Assembly: GCF_024746815.1 (NCBI RefSeq)
Contig: NZ_CP080529.1
Span: 281,016 to 345,015 of the forward strand
Length of the DNA stretch: 64,000 nt
From: Mesorhizobium sp. AR07
GTDB taxonomy: Bacteria > Pseudomonadota > Alphaproteobacteria > Rhizobiales > Rhizobiaceae
Direction of reading: 5' to 3'
Under the pieces are notes generated by a model. That model was not told where the DNA came from, made no database searches, and worked only from the letters and a program-made list of their open reading frames with translations. The position numbers and the translations under genes were made by a program. This document shows positions 24,854 through 34,069 of this stretch, piece by piece (the stretch's first letter is position 1; each line of letters starts with the position of its first letter).

Positions 24854-26521
24854 ATGATCGCCACCATCGCTCTCATCGAACTGGTTGGCTATGTGATCTT
24901 GCTGCTTTGGGGCATGCACATGGTCCAAAGTGGCGTTGTACGCGCATTCGGGTCGGATCTTCGCCGGGTGATTGGAAGTGCCTTGCCTAATCGGTTCGCG
25001 GCGGTTGGCGCTGGGCTGGTCGTGACCACTCTGCTCCAGAGCAGCACCGCCACCGCCATGATGATCACCTCGCTTGCGGCCGACGGCATGGTGGCGCTGG
25101 CGCCGGCGCTCGCGGTCATGCTGGGCGCCAATATCGGCACCGCGTTGATCGTCAAAGTCCTGTCTTTCGACGGCTCCTGGATCGCACCACCGCTGCTTAT
25201 CGCCGGTTATGTCGCCTTCCGGCGCGGCCGGAAGGGAATGATCCACGATCTTGGGCGTGTCGGTATCGGTCTTGGGTTGATGCTGCTGGGCCTTCATCAA
25301 TTGGTCCTGACCATCCAGCCAATAGAGAGCGCGCCGGTGCTGGGTGAAATTCTCGGTGCTCTCACTCGCGAGCCGCTGCTTGATCTCGCCCTCGCCGCGT
25401 TGCTCACCTGGGCCGCGCATTCAAGCGTGGCGGTTATGTTGCTGCTCGCTTCGCTTGCCGCGGGCAACGTGATCACGCCCGTCGCAGCCATCGCGCTCGT
25501 GCTCGGCGCCAACCTCGGCGGCGCCATCCCGCCGGTACTCGAGTCTCCAAGCGCACAGCCAGCCAGCCGACGGCTGCCGATCGGCAATCTCGCTTTCCGC
25601 GCGTTGGGGTGCATTGTAGCCCTGCCCTTCGCGCAGCCGATCGCTGCGACCCTGTCGAGGTTGAATCCGGATCCTGCGGCGTCCGTTGTCAACTTCCACA
25701 TCGCGTTCAATCTGGTATTGGCAATCGTCTTCGTCGGCTTGCTCGGTCCCGCCGCCGGTTTCCTCACACGGGCCTTGCCGGAGCAGAAGAAGAAAGCGGA
25801 GGAGGTTACCCAGCCGCTCTATCTCGATGAAGCAGTACTGGACACGCCCTACCTCGCCTTGACCAATGCGTCGCCTGAGGTGCTGCGCATGGCTGACTTG
25901 GTGGATGCCATGCTGCGCCGTCTCTTGCAGGCCGTGACTGGAAACGACCTGGAGGCGATCAAGGACCTCATTCGCTCCGGCAAGGCACTCGATCGGCAGC
26001 AAGAAGCGCTGAAAGCTTACCTGACCCAGCTTGGCACCGATGGGTTGTCGGTGGCTGACGCCCAGCGCCATGGCCACGTGCTCGATTTCGCGGTCAATCT
26101 CGGCCATGCTGGCGACATCATCGAGCGGAGCCTCGCCGATACCGCGGCCCGGAAGGCAAAACGCGGTCTGGTTCTGACAAAGGAAGATGAGACCGACCTC
26201 CGGACCTTCCACGGCCGCGTGCTCGACGATCTCAAGCTGGCGGCCTCCACCTTCATGACCGAGGATGCCAGATCGGCACAGTTCCTGCTCGACGCCAAGC
26301 GGCAGCTAAATGCCATGGAGCGCGCGTCCGGCCGCCATCATTTGAGCAGATTGGAGGGCCGTTCTCCAGGAGGACTGGAGGCCAGCACATTGCATCTTGC
26401 GATACTGCGTGATCTGCGGCGCGTGAATTCGCATGTCTCCACCATCGCCTATGACGTGCTGGGCTTGGCCGATCCTCTGGAGAACCAGGACGACGCGGCT
26501 GAACGCGTTTCGGCCGCATAA
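24854..26521 (+). CDS. Na/Pi cotransporter family protein
   Basis: A 555-residue inorganic phosphate transporter of the NptA/PNaS type. It has the paired Q-S-S-T repeats: TTLLQSSTATAMMITSLAA in the first half and THSS-like AAHSSVAVMLLLASLAAG in the second, each within a hydrophobic repeat. It has about eight membrane helices. From about residue 340 a PhoU-like helical domain follows (TNASPEVLRMADLVDAMLRRLLQAV...). It imports or exports phosphate with Na+. A TAGGA site favours the ATG at 24854 over the upstream in-frame ATG. Confidence 0.87.
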   Translation: MIATIALIELVGYVILLLWGMHMVQSGVVRAFGSDLRRVIGSALPNRFAAVGAGLVVTTLLQSSTATAMMITSLAADGMVALAPALAVMLGANIGTALIVKVLSFDGSWIAPPLLIAGYVAFRRGRKGMIHDLGRVGIGLGLMLLGLHQLVLTIQPIESAPVLGEILGALTREPLLDLALAALLTWAAHSSVAVMLLLASLAAGNVITPVAAIALVLGANLGGAIPPVLESPSAQPASRRLPIGNLAFRALGCIVALPFAQPIAATLSRLNPDPAASVVNFHIAFNLVLAIVFVGLLGPAAGFLTRALPEQKKKAEEVTQPLYLDEAVLDTPYLALTNASPEVLRMADLVDAMLRRLLQAVTGNDLEAIKDLIRSGKALDRQQEALKAYLTQLGTDGLSVADAQRHGHVLDFAVNLGHAGDIIERSLADTAARKAKRGLVLTKEDETDLRTFHGRVLDDLKLAASTFMTEDARSAQFLLDAKRQLNAMERASGRHHLSRLEGRSPGGLEASTLHLAILRDLRRVNSHVSTIAYDVLGLADPLENQDDAAERVSAA

Positions 26522-26577
26522 GGACCTGAACAACTAAGCTCCTATCCTGGGCTGTTTACCGTCCCAGTTTGGTCCGC

Positions 26578-27273
26578 TCAAACGACTGTTCCGAACAAGG
26601 CCCCGACGCCGGCGGTGATCCCCATCGCCAGCGCACCCCAGAACGTGACGCGTATTGCGCCTGGCGCCACGGCTGCGCCTCCGGCGCGCGCCGCCAAAGC
26701 GCCCAAGAGGGCAAGGAAGAGCAGTGAAGCGCTGGACACCGAGACAATTAGATTTGCCTCCGGGGCAAACGCAGCAACCAACAGGGGCATTGCCGCTCCA
26801 ACGGCGAAACTGGCGGCCGACGAAAATGCCGCCTGAATCGGACGGGCTCGGAGACTGTCGGAGATGCCGAGTTCGTCGCGAGCATGCGCGCCTAGGGCGT
26901 CATGGGCCATGAGTTGGTCGGCGACTTGTTTCGCAAGCGAGCGATCGAGGCCGCGTCCAACGTAGATAGCCGCTAGTTCTTCATGCTCGCCCTTGTCGTC
27001 TGCTCCGAGTTCCGCGCGCTCACGCTCAATATCGGCCTGTTCGGTGTCAGCCTGCGAGTGAACAGACACATACTCACCCGCAGCCATCGACATAGCCCCC
27101 GCGACCAGACCAGCGACCCCCGCGACCAACACGCTCGTGCGCGTCCCATGGGCAGCCGCAACACCCAGCACCAGACTCGCTGTCGAAAGGATGCCGTCGT
27201 TCGCACCCAATACCGCGGCACGCAGCCATCCGATGTGTCCGGTGTAGTGTCGTTCTTTGTGTCGCAACGGCAT
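26578..27273 (-). CDS. VIT1/CCC1 family membrane transporter
   Basis: A 231-residue VIT (vacuolar iron transporter-like) protein. Seen: WLRAAVLGANDGILSTASLVLGVAAA and GAMSMAAGEYVSVHSQADTE, both family signatures, then a charged cytoplasmic metal-binding helix region (ERERAELGADDKGEHEELA), and three more helices ending AGVGALFGTVV. Family members export Fe2+ or Mn2+ from the cytoplasm. The ATG at 27273 (MPLRHKERHYTG) with GGGGAG upstream is the true start; longer in-frame starts lack support. Confidence 0.88.
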   Translation of the reverse strand: MPLRHKERHYTGHIGWLRAAVLGANDGILSTASLVLGVAAAHGTRTSVLVAGVAGLVAGAMSMAAGEYVSVHSQADTEQADIERERAELGADDKGEHEELAAIYVGRGLDRSLAKQVADQLMAHDALGAHARDELGISDSLRARPIQAAFSSAASFAVGAAMPLLVAAFAPEANLIVSVSSASLLFLALLGALAARAGGAAVAPGAIRVTFWGALAMGITAGVGALFGTVV

Positions 27274-27474
27274 TCTTGATCTCCCCAGTTCGCGCGCGCC
27301 GCAGACAACTCTACCCTGCGAGGAGTGTCGAGCCATCCGGATGCCTCTCCGCAGCCAAAGGCGAGAGAATCCCTTGGCATTCACATAGTTCAGGCCAAAG
27401 AAACCACTCGCGTCAAGGCCGACCCAATCGCCTCGCCGCCAACGTATTGCCTAAACGCTCGCACGATGTTGCGC

Positions 27475-28773
27475 TCAGTTGCGCCAGGTCGCGAACATGG
27501 CGATGGCCGCCACCGCCATGACCGCGGTGGCGAGCCAGCCAAATCCCATCAGCCATCGAGTTAGCGTGAACTGGCCCATCACCACGCGGCGCGAGGCCAT
27601 CAGCATGATCAAGACCATGATCGGCACCGCGGCTACGCCGTTGATCACAGCGCTCCAGAACAGCGCCTTGATCGGGTCGAGCGGGGTGAAATTGAGCACG
27701 GTGCCCACCAAGGTCGCCGCCGCGATCGTGCCATAGAAGGCGCGCGCGCGGCCGGGACGGCGTGCCAGACCGACCCGCCAATGCAGAGCCTCGCCTACTG
27801 CATAAGCGGCGCTGCCGGCCAGCACTGGCACCGCCAACAGCCCGGTGCCGATGATACCCAGTGCGAAGATGGTGAAGGCGAAACGGCCGGCAATTGGCCG
27901 TAGCGCCTCGGCCGCTTGGGAGGAGGTCTGGATGTCGGTAACGCCGTGCGCGTTCAACGTCGCCGCCGTCGTCAGCACGATGAACAGCGCGATGATGTTG
28001 GAGAAGCCCATGCCAACCAGTGTGTCGAGCTGCATGCGGGCCATCTGCCGGGGCGCCTGCTGGGGCGCCTGGATTAGCGGCTTGGCCTTGGGATCCTCTT
28101 TCTCGTCTTCGACCTCCTCTCCCGCCTGCCAGAAGAAGAGATAAGGGCTAATCGTGGTCCCGAACACAGCGACGACGACGGTCAGATAGTCGCCTGACAG
28201 GCTGATATTCGGCAGCACCATGTTCCGCGCCACGGTCAACCAGGGCACGCCGACCACGAACACTGTGGCCACATAGGCAAAAAGAGAGAGGGTCAGCCAT
28301 CGCAGCACCGAGGCATAACGTGAGTAGCGTATGAACACTTCGGCAAGAACGGTGACGACAGCGAAACCAGCGACGTAGATCAGCATCGGGCCGTCGATCA
28401 GCAGATGCAGGGCAGCCGCCATAGCACCGAGATCGGCGCCGAGATTTATGGTATTTGCGACCACAAGCAGTCCGACCAGCAGATAGAGCAGCGGCGCCGG
28501 ATAGTGAAGGCGCATGTTGCCGGCAAGGCCTCGGCCGGTCACCCGGCCTATTTGCGCGCTAATCAGTTGGATGGCGACCATCAGCGGGTAGGTGAGCAGC
28601 AGCGTCCAGCCCAAGCTGTAGCCGAACTGCGCGCCAGCCTGGGAATAGGTAGCTATGCCGCTGGGGTCGTCGTCCGACGCGCCCGTGATCAGACCTGGCC
28701 CCATGACATCGCGGAGCTTTGGCCGTGTCGGTTTCTTGATCTCACTTCTTGAAGGCGCAGTGGGAACATTCAT
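27475..28773 (-). CDS. Nramp-related transporter with DDDPSG motif
   Basis: A 432-residue Nramp-superfamily carrier of normal length. Helix 1 reads GPGLITGASDDDPSGIATYSQAG, and helix 6 TTISPYLFFWQAGEEVEDE in place of the methionine-containing MPH motif. Loss of the selectivity methionine is the mark of the Nramp-related (NRMT-like) branch, for which Mg2+ transport has been shown in one member; the substrate here is unproven. It is convergent with nothing and lies on the same strand as the VIT gene, 201 bp upstream of it. Confidence 0.85.
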   Translation of the reverse strand: MNVPTAPSRSEIKKPTRPKLRDVMGPGLITGASDDDPSGIATYSQAGAQFGYSLGWTLLLTYPLMVAIQLISAQIGRVTGRGLAGNMRLHYPAPLLYLLVGLLVVANTINLGADLGAMAAALHLLIDGPMLIYVAGFAVVTVLAEVFIRYSRYASVLRWLTLSLFAYVATVFVVGVPWLTVARNMVLPNISLSGDYLTVVVAVFGTTISPYLFFWQAGEEVEDEKEDPKAKPLIQAPQQAPRQMARMQLDTLVGMGFSNIIALFIVLTTAATLNAHGVTDIQTSSQAAEALRPIAGRFAFTIFALGIIGTGLLAVPVLAGSAAYAVGEALHWRVGLARRPGRARAFYGTIAAATLVGTVLNFTPLDPIKALFWSAVINGVAAVPIMVLIMLMASRRVVMGQFTLTRWLMGFGWLATAVMAVAAIAMFATWRN

Positions 28774-29291
28774 CAGGAAACGCTCCGCGGGCCCGCAATG
28801 TGCCGCCCTGAATTGAACGTGGACGGCACTGTATAGTTCCTGGAATCTCCGACATATATTAGGTCGTTGGCCTTCGATTGTCAGGCGCAGGGGCCGAGCA
28901 GATCGAGCTCATGCGAGCAGTCGCTCCACGCCATATGCCTTGGCCGTCGTACATGTCGCGCCAGCAATCCGAAGGCATTCCATAGGATGTTGAAAACGGG
29001 ACGCATCAGCTCGGGAATACCGGCTTCGCTTTTCGAAATAGATCTCAGGAGAACAAGCATCGGTAAAAGAGATGGCCGTCGCCTCCAATATCAAGTGAGT
29101 AGACGGTGTGTCCATGAATCACTCGACGGTGGTAAAGGCTTTTCGTCGGCTATAAATTTGCCCGCCATTGGCGCGCGCCGGATATTGTCGTCAATGCTGG
29201 ATGGCGATTGGCCACTCATCGACTGCGAGTTACTGCGCACTGCTTCGCTGCCCTCGAAAACACAACTGCCGCAGGCGGCTGAAATGACGCG
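28774..29291 (-). other. No confident gene; possible gene relic
   Basis: About 520 bp upstream of the transporter. One reverse-strand stretch (about 29040-28900) reads ISKSEAGIPELMRPVFNILWNAFGL, which looks protein-like, but it has no start, is short and could not be assigned. The transporter promoter must also lie here. Confidence 0.3.
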
Positions 29292-30371
29292 CTAGTGGAT
29301 GGAATCTAACACTTGGTGCCCACGTTTGACGGCAGCAATGATTTTGTCGGGATCGGCGGTCCAAGTGAAGGGTTTGGGTTGCTGGTTGTGCTCTGCCACG
29401 AAGCGGTTGATTGCCGCCTGGAGGTCGACGACGGAGTGGAAGACGCCTCGCTTGAGACGACGCGTGGAGAGTTTGGCGAAGAAGCCCTCGACGGCATTGA
29501 GCCACGAGCATGAGGTCGGCGTGAAGTGGAAGGTGAAGCGCTGATGGCGGTCGAGCCAGGCACGCACCTTGGGGTGCTTGTGAGCGGCGTAGTTGTCGAG
29601 GATGACATGGACCGCCTTGCCGGCCGGCGCCTCGGTGTCGATGGCGTTGAGGAAGCGGATGAACTCCTGGTGGCGGTGACGCTGCATGTTGCGGCCGATG
29701 ACGGCGCCGTCGAGCACGTTGAGAGCGGCAAACAGCGTGGTGGTGCCGTGCCGCTTATAATCGTGCGTCATGGTGCCGAGCCTTCCCTTCTTCATGGGCA
29801 GGCCGGGCTGGGTGCGGTCCAGTGCCTGGATCTGGCTCTTCTCGTCGACCGACAGCACGATGGCGTGGGCCGGCGGATCGACATAGAGGCCGACGACGTC
29901 GCGCAACTTGTCGATGAATTTCGGATCGTTGGAGAGCTTGAACTGCCGCCAGCGGTTTGGCTGCAGCCCGTGCGCCTTCCAGATGCGGCGCACCGCGCTG
30001 GCGCTGATGCCGGCGGCCCTGGCCATCATGTCGGCGGTCCAGTGCGTCGTTTCCCCTGGCGGGTCGTCGAGCGCCAGCGCCACGACGCGCTCAGCGATCT
30101 CAGGCCCGAGCGGCGCAATGCGCGAGGGACGCGTCTTGTCGCGCAGCAGCCCCTCGAAGCCTTCCGTGGCGAAGCGCTCCTGCCAGCGCCACACGCAGGT
30201 CTTGGATTTGCCGGTCCGCCCCATGATTTCGATCGTGCCGGCGCCGGTGGCGCTCAACAGCACGATCTCGGCGCGCCACACATGCTTCTGCGGGCTGTTA
30301 CGATCTTTGACCAGGGCAACCAAACGCCGATGGTCAGAAGGCGAGACGGTGAGAGATATTCCTGTGCGCAT
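29292..30371 (-). CDS. IS630-family transposase
   Basis: An intact transposase of about 359 residues (start MRTGISLTVSPSD). An N-terminal helix-turn-helix region (TIEIMGRTGKSKTCVWRWQERF) and a second HTH are followed by the DDE catalytic domain: first Asp in IVLSVDEKSQIQALDRTQPG, second in VHVILDNYAAHKHP, and Glu in SWLNAVEGFFAKLS. The D-to-E spacing of about 34-36 residues is typical of IS630/Tc1. Its TAG stop includes the TA of the left element end. Confidence 0.92.
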   Translation of the reverse strand: MRTGISLTVSPSDHRRLVALVKDRNSPQKHVWRAEIVLLSATGAGTIEIMGRTGKSKTCVWRWQERFATEGFEGLLRDKTRPSRIAPLGPEIAERVVALALDDPPGETTHWTADMMARAAGISASAVRRIWKAHGLQPNRWRQFKLSNDPKFIDKLRDVVGLYVDPPAHAIVLSVDEKSQIQALDRTQPGLPMKKGRLGTMTHDYKRHGTTTLFAALNVLDGAVIGRNMQRHRHQEFIRFLNAIDTEAPAGKAVHVILDNYAAHKHPKVRAWLDRHQRFTFHFTPTSCSWLNAVEGFFAKLSTRRLKRGVFHSVVDLQAAINRFVAEHNQQPKPFTWTADPDKIIAAVKRGHQVLDSIH

Positions 30372-30442
30372 ACCGCAGACTCGCACGCGCTCAGCCAAAA
30401 GGGGATCCCGATCCGGACTCTTATGTCAGGCGGAAACCACTA
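29293..30442 (-). mobile_element. IS630-family insertion sequence
   Basis: About 1.15 kb. The two ends share imperfect terminal inverted repeats, starting TAGTGG and keeping CTxACA near the inner end, and both meet a TA dinucleotide (29293-29294 and 30441-30442), the duplicated target of this family. The single transposase gene is intact, so the element may still move. Confidence 0.75.
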
Positions 30443-31612
30443 GTGGTGTGCCAATGCAAATTTCCGGCAATGCTCGAGATAAGCCTCGTCGTGGATGGAG
30501 AGAAGTTCGACCACGCTCGACCAAAGCCACGACGGAGCATCTGGCTTTTCCTTACGCGCGCGGCCAAGTTCGGCAGTCCACGATCGCCATTCTTGACCAT
30601 CCATCTGCCGACCGTGAGCGTGTCCCACCACGCCGCCCAGATAGCGTGCCATAGCCTGGATCTCATCTCCAGCAAGACGATCGATCTCGATCTTCATGTC
30701 CTGCGGGGTGATTTCGCGGATGAAGACAGCCTTGTTCATCATTCTGGTTGCCACCGCGCGGTCGCCGAGATTGGGCGACAGCGCCTTCGCACCCGTTATC
30801 ACCCGCTCAGCGTAGTCTCGCGGCATTCTTGCTCCAGAAGCCGACGGAGCTGTGGCGGATGCGGCCTCCTTGATATCCAGCAACGAAACCGGACCATGCT
30901 TGCCGTCTCGGACCAGGGCCGCACAACGGAGGCGGCCAAGCGAGCTGCAGCCCTTGATCCAGTAGGCGGCATCGAGGACCTTCCAATTGTCCGGCCTCGC
31001 CTTCTCGAATCCTAGTACGATCTCCTGGAGTTCCGTCTCCTTGCAAAGCGACAGAACCGCAGAACGCTCCTTCCTGTGCAACGGCCAGAATCGTCTATCG
31101 CGAGGTAGCACCGGGCGTTTCGTTTGAAAGTTTTCCATGGCAAGGTTTCGCCACCGCCTGCGCACGGAATGCTTCAGGAGCTTTCTGATATCCTTGGGTT
31201 GGCGCAGGTGCGGTGTGCTTGCCTCGCTTTCAACAGTTGCGGCCCCGTATCCGGCAACAAGCGCTTCGAGCGTCCTCGCAGTGGTAACGCCAGGCAGGTC
31301 GGAGTCCCGTGCAGCCGAGGCGAGCGAAAGTCCCAAGCGGATGAGATCGTGCGCAGGGTTGCCTATGACAGTCTGATCAAAGTCCCTAATCTGAACAGCG
31401 ACATCGCCGTCGCGATCCGCCAAGGCGCCCAGGTTGCCCAGGTGGCAGTCTCCACAGATCCAGACGGCGGGGCCATCGGGGATCGACGATGAACGTCTGT
31501 CGAGCCATTCATAAAACAGCTCAGTGGTGCCGCGTATGTAAGCTTGCGGAGACCGAGCCATCTTGAGGTTTCGCAGAGAGTCCAGAAAAGAAGCGCGATC
31601 CTTGACACTCAT
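30440..31612 (-). CDS. DUF2252 family protein
   Basis: A 390-residue DUF2252 protein, a family with a distant kinase-like fold and no proven function. Motifs: MARSPQAYIRGTTELFY, WICGDCHLGNLGAL (H-G-D-x-H-x-x-N-type loop), VQIRDFDQTVIGNPAHDLIRLGLSLA (D-F-D) and a late VVGHAHGRQM. The stop codon TAG is formed at the duplicated TA of the adjoining IS630, so the last residues were probably replaced or cut by that insertion. The start at 31612 matches where similarity begins. Confidence 0.8.
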   Translation of the reverse strand: MSVKDRASFLDSLRNLKMARSPQAYIRGTTELFYEWLDRRSSSIPDGPAVWICGDCHLGNLGALADRDGDVAVQIRDFDQTVIGNPAHDLIRLGLSLASAARDSDLPGVTTARTLEALVAGYGAATVESEASTPHLRQPKDIRKLLKHSVRRRWRNLAMENFQTKRPVLPRDRRFWPLHRKERSAVLSLCKETELQEIVLGFEKARPDNWKVLDAAYWIKGCSSLGRLRCAALVRDGKHGPVSLLDIKEAASATAPSASGARMPRDYAERVITGAKALSPNLGDRAVATRMMNKAVFIREITPQDMKIEIDRLAGDEIQAMARYLGGVVGHAHGRQMDGQEWRSWTAELGRARKEKPDAPSWLWSSVVELLSIHDEAYLEHCRKFALAHH

Positions 31613-31737
31613 CAGCTTGCATCCGCGTTGCGAAAGCGCCGTAAAAGAGGCCAAACATGCCAGAAACCGACGAGCAAGAATAGAGTGCCTGCCGCGCCGA
31701 CCGCGCCAGCCAACGGTCGCGCGGTGATTTTGCCGAC

Positions 31738-32181
31738 CACCACGCCGGCAAGCTGCACGGCATCTTCGTGACCAAAGCGAACCTCAACTACCATGGTTCG
31801 ATAACGCTGGACCCTGACCACTGCGAAGCAGCCGGGATCTTGCCCATGGAATTCGTGCAGATATGGAACAAGAATTCCGGTGCGCGGATATCGACCTATG
31901 TCATTCTCGGCGAGCGTGGTTCACGATGCTGTATCCTCAATGGAGCGGCAGCCCGCACTTGCCAGCCTGGAGACCAGATCATCGTCTGCAACTCCATCTA
32001 CCTGGAGGAAACGCAGATCACCTCGCTGAAGCCGCGGATTGTCACTTTCGACCAGGACAACCACATCGCCGACCGCCTGAGTTACTCAGTCGATCTCGAC
32101 GCAGGTGGGCGATACAGTTTCTCGATCCTTGACGAGGCGAACGCGGCGTTGGCTATTCCTGTCCTGGTGTCCGGGGCGTGA
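31738..32181 (+). pseudogene. panD: Aspartate 1-decarboxylase relic (panD), start lost
   Basis: Residues match PanD, which makes beta-alanine for pantothenate: AGKLHGIFVTKANLNYHGS (the Gly-Ser self-cleavage site is intact), ILPMEFVQIWNKNSGARIS, GAAARTCQPGDQIIV. The homologous frame begins HHAGKLHG at 31738 with no start codon; an in-frame TAG lies at 31681. The only possible start, GTG at 31768, would remove the conserved active-site Lys of the KLH motif. The protein is therefore probably non-functional. A stray hybrid with the neighbouring DNA marks an old deletion or insertion. Confidence 0.65.
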
Positions 32182-32828
32182 CGCCACGTTTTCTGGATCG
32201 TCCGAAGCTGGACGCAGTCTGCTCATCATACGGCGCCGGAAGTGGCGTCTCTCCCGGAGAAAGCGGTTCAACCGTTCCGAAGCAGCTATCGAGTAGGATG
32301 GGTGTTCGGAATCCGTAGTTGATCGGGACGTCAGGGTACTGAGCAAATGCGACCATTCCCAAGCGTGAAAGATCACAAGTGGTCACTCGTTACACACCCC
32401 AGCTAACGGCCCCAGCTCTCTAAGATAGGCGAACAAGTATATGATATATATGCATATTATAGTCAAAGTGTTTTGATCCACAACGATCCCGCTCAATACC
32501 CATCGGCCATGCTGGACCACGTTGTGTCACGCTTTAATCTAAATTCTCTCTGAAATGAGGGGCTTGAGAATTTCTTTCTCGCCAGCCCGACCGCCGCGCG
32601 ACGGGTGATAGAAAGAAAATTCACGCAAGGGCATTTTCGGAGCAAGACATGCGCCCTTCCCTGCCCCCTCGACGCGGCGGAGATTTCGCGCCTCTGCAGC
32701 TTCTTGATGGACCGACTGAACACCCGCGACATGGCCAACCGCCAGTCGCTGAAGGGAAACATTGCGCCGCCAGAAACGGGCATCGTGGAAGGTATGGGCT
32801 CAAGTTCACTCGTCAGCCATGTCAAACG
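32182..32828 (+). other. Intergenic, no gene seen
   Basis: About 650 bp. The middle (about 32430-32470) is A/T-rich with TATATGATATATATGCAT-type runs, unlike the rest of the window. No open frame has a ribosome binding site or a recognisable domain. It could be a scar of past insertion. Confidence 0.4.
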
Positions 32829-33662
32829 TCAGGTTTCGATCGGCGTGTCGGCGGTCATTCCCCATTCGGCCCATGAGCCGTAATAGACTTTGACTCTGTG
32901 ATAGCCTAGGAGCTGGTGCAGCGCGAACCAGGCCTGGGCTGCCCGATTGCCGATCGTGCAGTAGGTGACGATCTCGGCTTCCGGGGTGAAGTCGCGTTCC
33001 GCCAACACCTGTCGCATCTCGTCGATGCTTCTGAAATGACCCTCGCTCGTGCGCAGCAGCTCGATGGGAAGATGGACGGCGCCGGGGATGTGTCCGGCCC
33101 GCCCGGCGGGCTGTGGAGCGCCCGACGGCCAGAAGCGTTCGCCGACATATTCGGCATTCGAGCGCGTATCGAGGAGCAGCGGCCCGGGTCGGCCAAGCGC
33201 CAGTTGGACGTCATCCTCGGATAGACAAAATAAGCGTTGGTCGGAGAGCGGATATTGCGAACGTTGAGGGATCGGAACGGCGGTGGACCAATCATATCCG
33301 GCGGCTCGCCACTGCTCACGTGACCCGTCAAGCAGCCTGACGCGCTCATGTCCCAGCGACTTCAGCAGCCAATAGCCGAGATGCGCCGCGTAGCCATAGA
33401 CCACAACCGTCGTCTCAACGCTGATGCCCGACCGGCAAAGCAAGTCCTGCATCTGGGCTGTGTCGATCGGGCGATAGCCCGGATGCCGCAGGTCGGCATA
33501 GGCATTCCACAGGACGCCGCCGGGAATATGTCCGCCGCTGTAAGCCGCCGCGCTGACGTCTATCTCCACAATTCGTACCAGCGGGTCTTCGAGGCGCGCG
33601 GCGATCCAGGCGGCATCGATGCGCACATCTGGCGCGTTCCTAATCGATTCCATCTTTTCCAT
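32829..33662 (-). CDS. Two-domain sulfurtransferase (rhodanese type)
   Basis: A 277-residue thiosulfate or 3-mercaptopyruvate sulfurtransferase. Two rhodanese domains: residues ~10-130 are inactive (no Cys in the loop VVVYGYAAHLGYW), and residues ~145-275 carry the catalytic Cys235 in TYCTIGNRAAQ. The substrate loop C-T-I-G-N-R is nearer to thiosulfate-type (C-R-K/x-G) variants found in actinobacteria and rhizobia than to C-G-S-G-V-T of mercaptopyruvate enzymes. Cytoplasmic; no signal peptide. Confidence 0.85.
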   Translation of the reverse strand: MEKMESIRNAPDVRIDAAWIAARLEDPLVRIVEIDVSAAAYSGGHIPGGVLWNAYADLRHPGYRPIDTAQMQDLLCRSGISVETTVVVYGYAAHLGYWLLKSLGHERVRLLDGSREQWRAAGYDWSTAVPIPQRSQYPLSDQRLFCLSEDDVQLALGRPGPLLLDTRSNAEYVGERFWPSGAPQPAGRAGHIPGAVHLPIELLRTSEGHFRSIDEMRQVLAERDFTPEAEIVTYCTIGNRAAQAWFALHQLLGYHRVKVYYGSWAEWGMTADTPIET

Positions 33663-33785
33663 CTTTCATCTCCGTTATGGTGCCGATGAGAGCGTTTGAA
33701 TTTTGGACAAAGCGAACGCTGCCTGCGTCCATGTACGCTGGACCAGGATGTGATCCGTTATGCTTGGTGAGCGGCGGTAGCCGAC

Positions 33786-34034
33786 CTACTGCAGCACGTT
33801 ACCGGGCCAAACCCGTTCGAATGCCTTGCCGGCCTGACGCTGGGCCTTGCGTACGCTCTCGGCATCTGGAGCGTCATATTCGCAGATCATCCGGAGCCGG
33901 TCAGCCGCAAGCACACTGCGGCTCCAGGTAACCCCGTACATCTCGAGGCACGGCTTCTCGCGGACAAGGTCGGCATTGAGGTCCGCGTCCGAGTAAGGCT
34001 GAGCAAAGCTGCGCTCGACGACAAAGTACGGCAT
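33786..34034 (-). CDS. DUF4242 family small protein
   Basis: An 82-residue protein starting MPYFVVERSFAQPYSDADL. The pattern (short beta strand F-V-V-E-R, then a helix, then EYDAPDAESVRKAQRQAG) matches DUF4242 (annotated as nickel-binding in databases, with little direct proof). It lies 35 bp after the BTAD/AAA regulator on the same strand and is probably co-transcribed. Confidence 0.65.
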   Translation of the reverse strand: MPYFVVERSFAQPYSDADLNADLVREKPCLEMYGVTWSRSVLAADRLRMICEYDAPDAESVRKAQRQAGKAFERVWPGNVLQ

Positions 34035-34069
34035 GACCGAGTTCTCCTTGCGAACTGAACCTGCTGAAG

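Noticed and set aside
31612..31821. Reverse 69-residue frame with a hydrophobic segment (possible membrane-protein remnant)
   Set aside because: It considered a GDT1-type C-terminus, but the signature E-x-G-D-K motif is absent and the segment straddles the damaged panD 5' end. Too weak to report.
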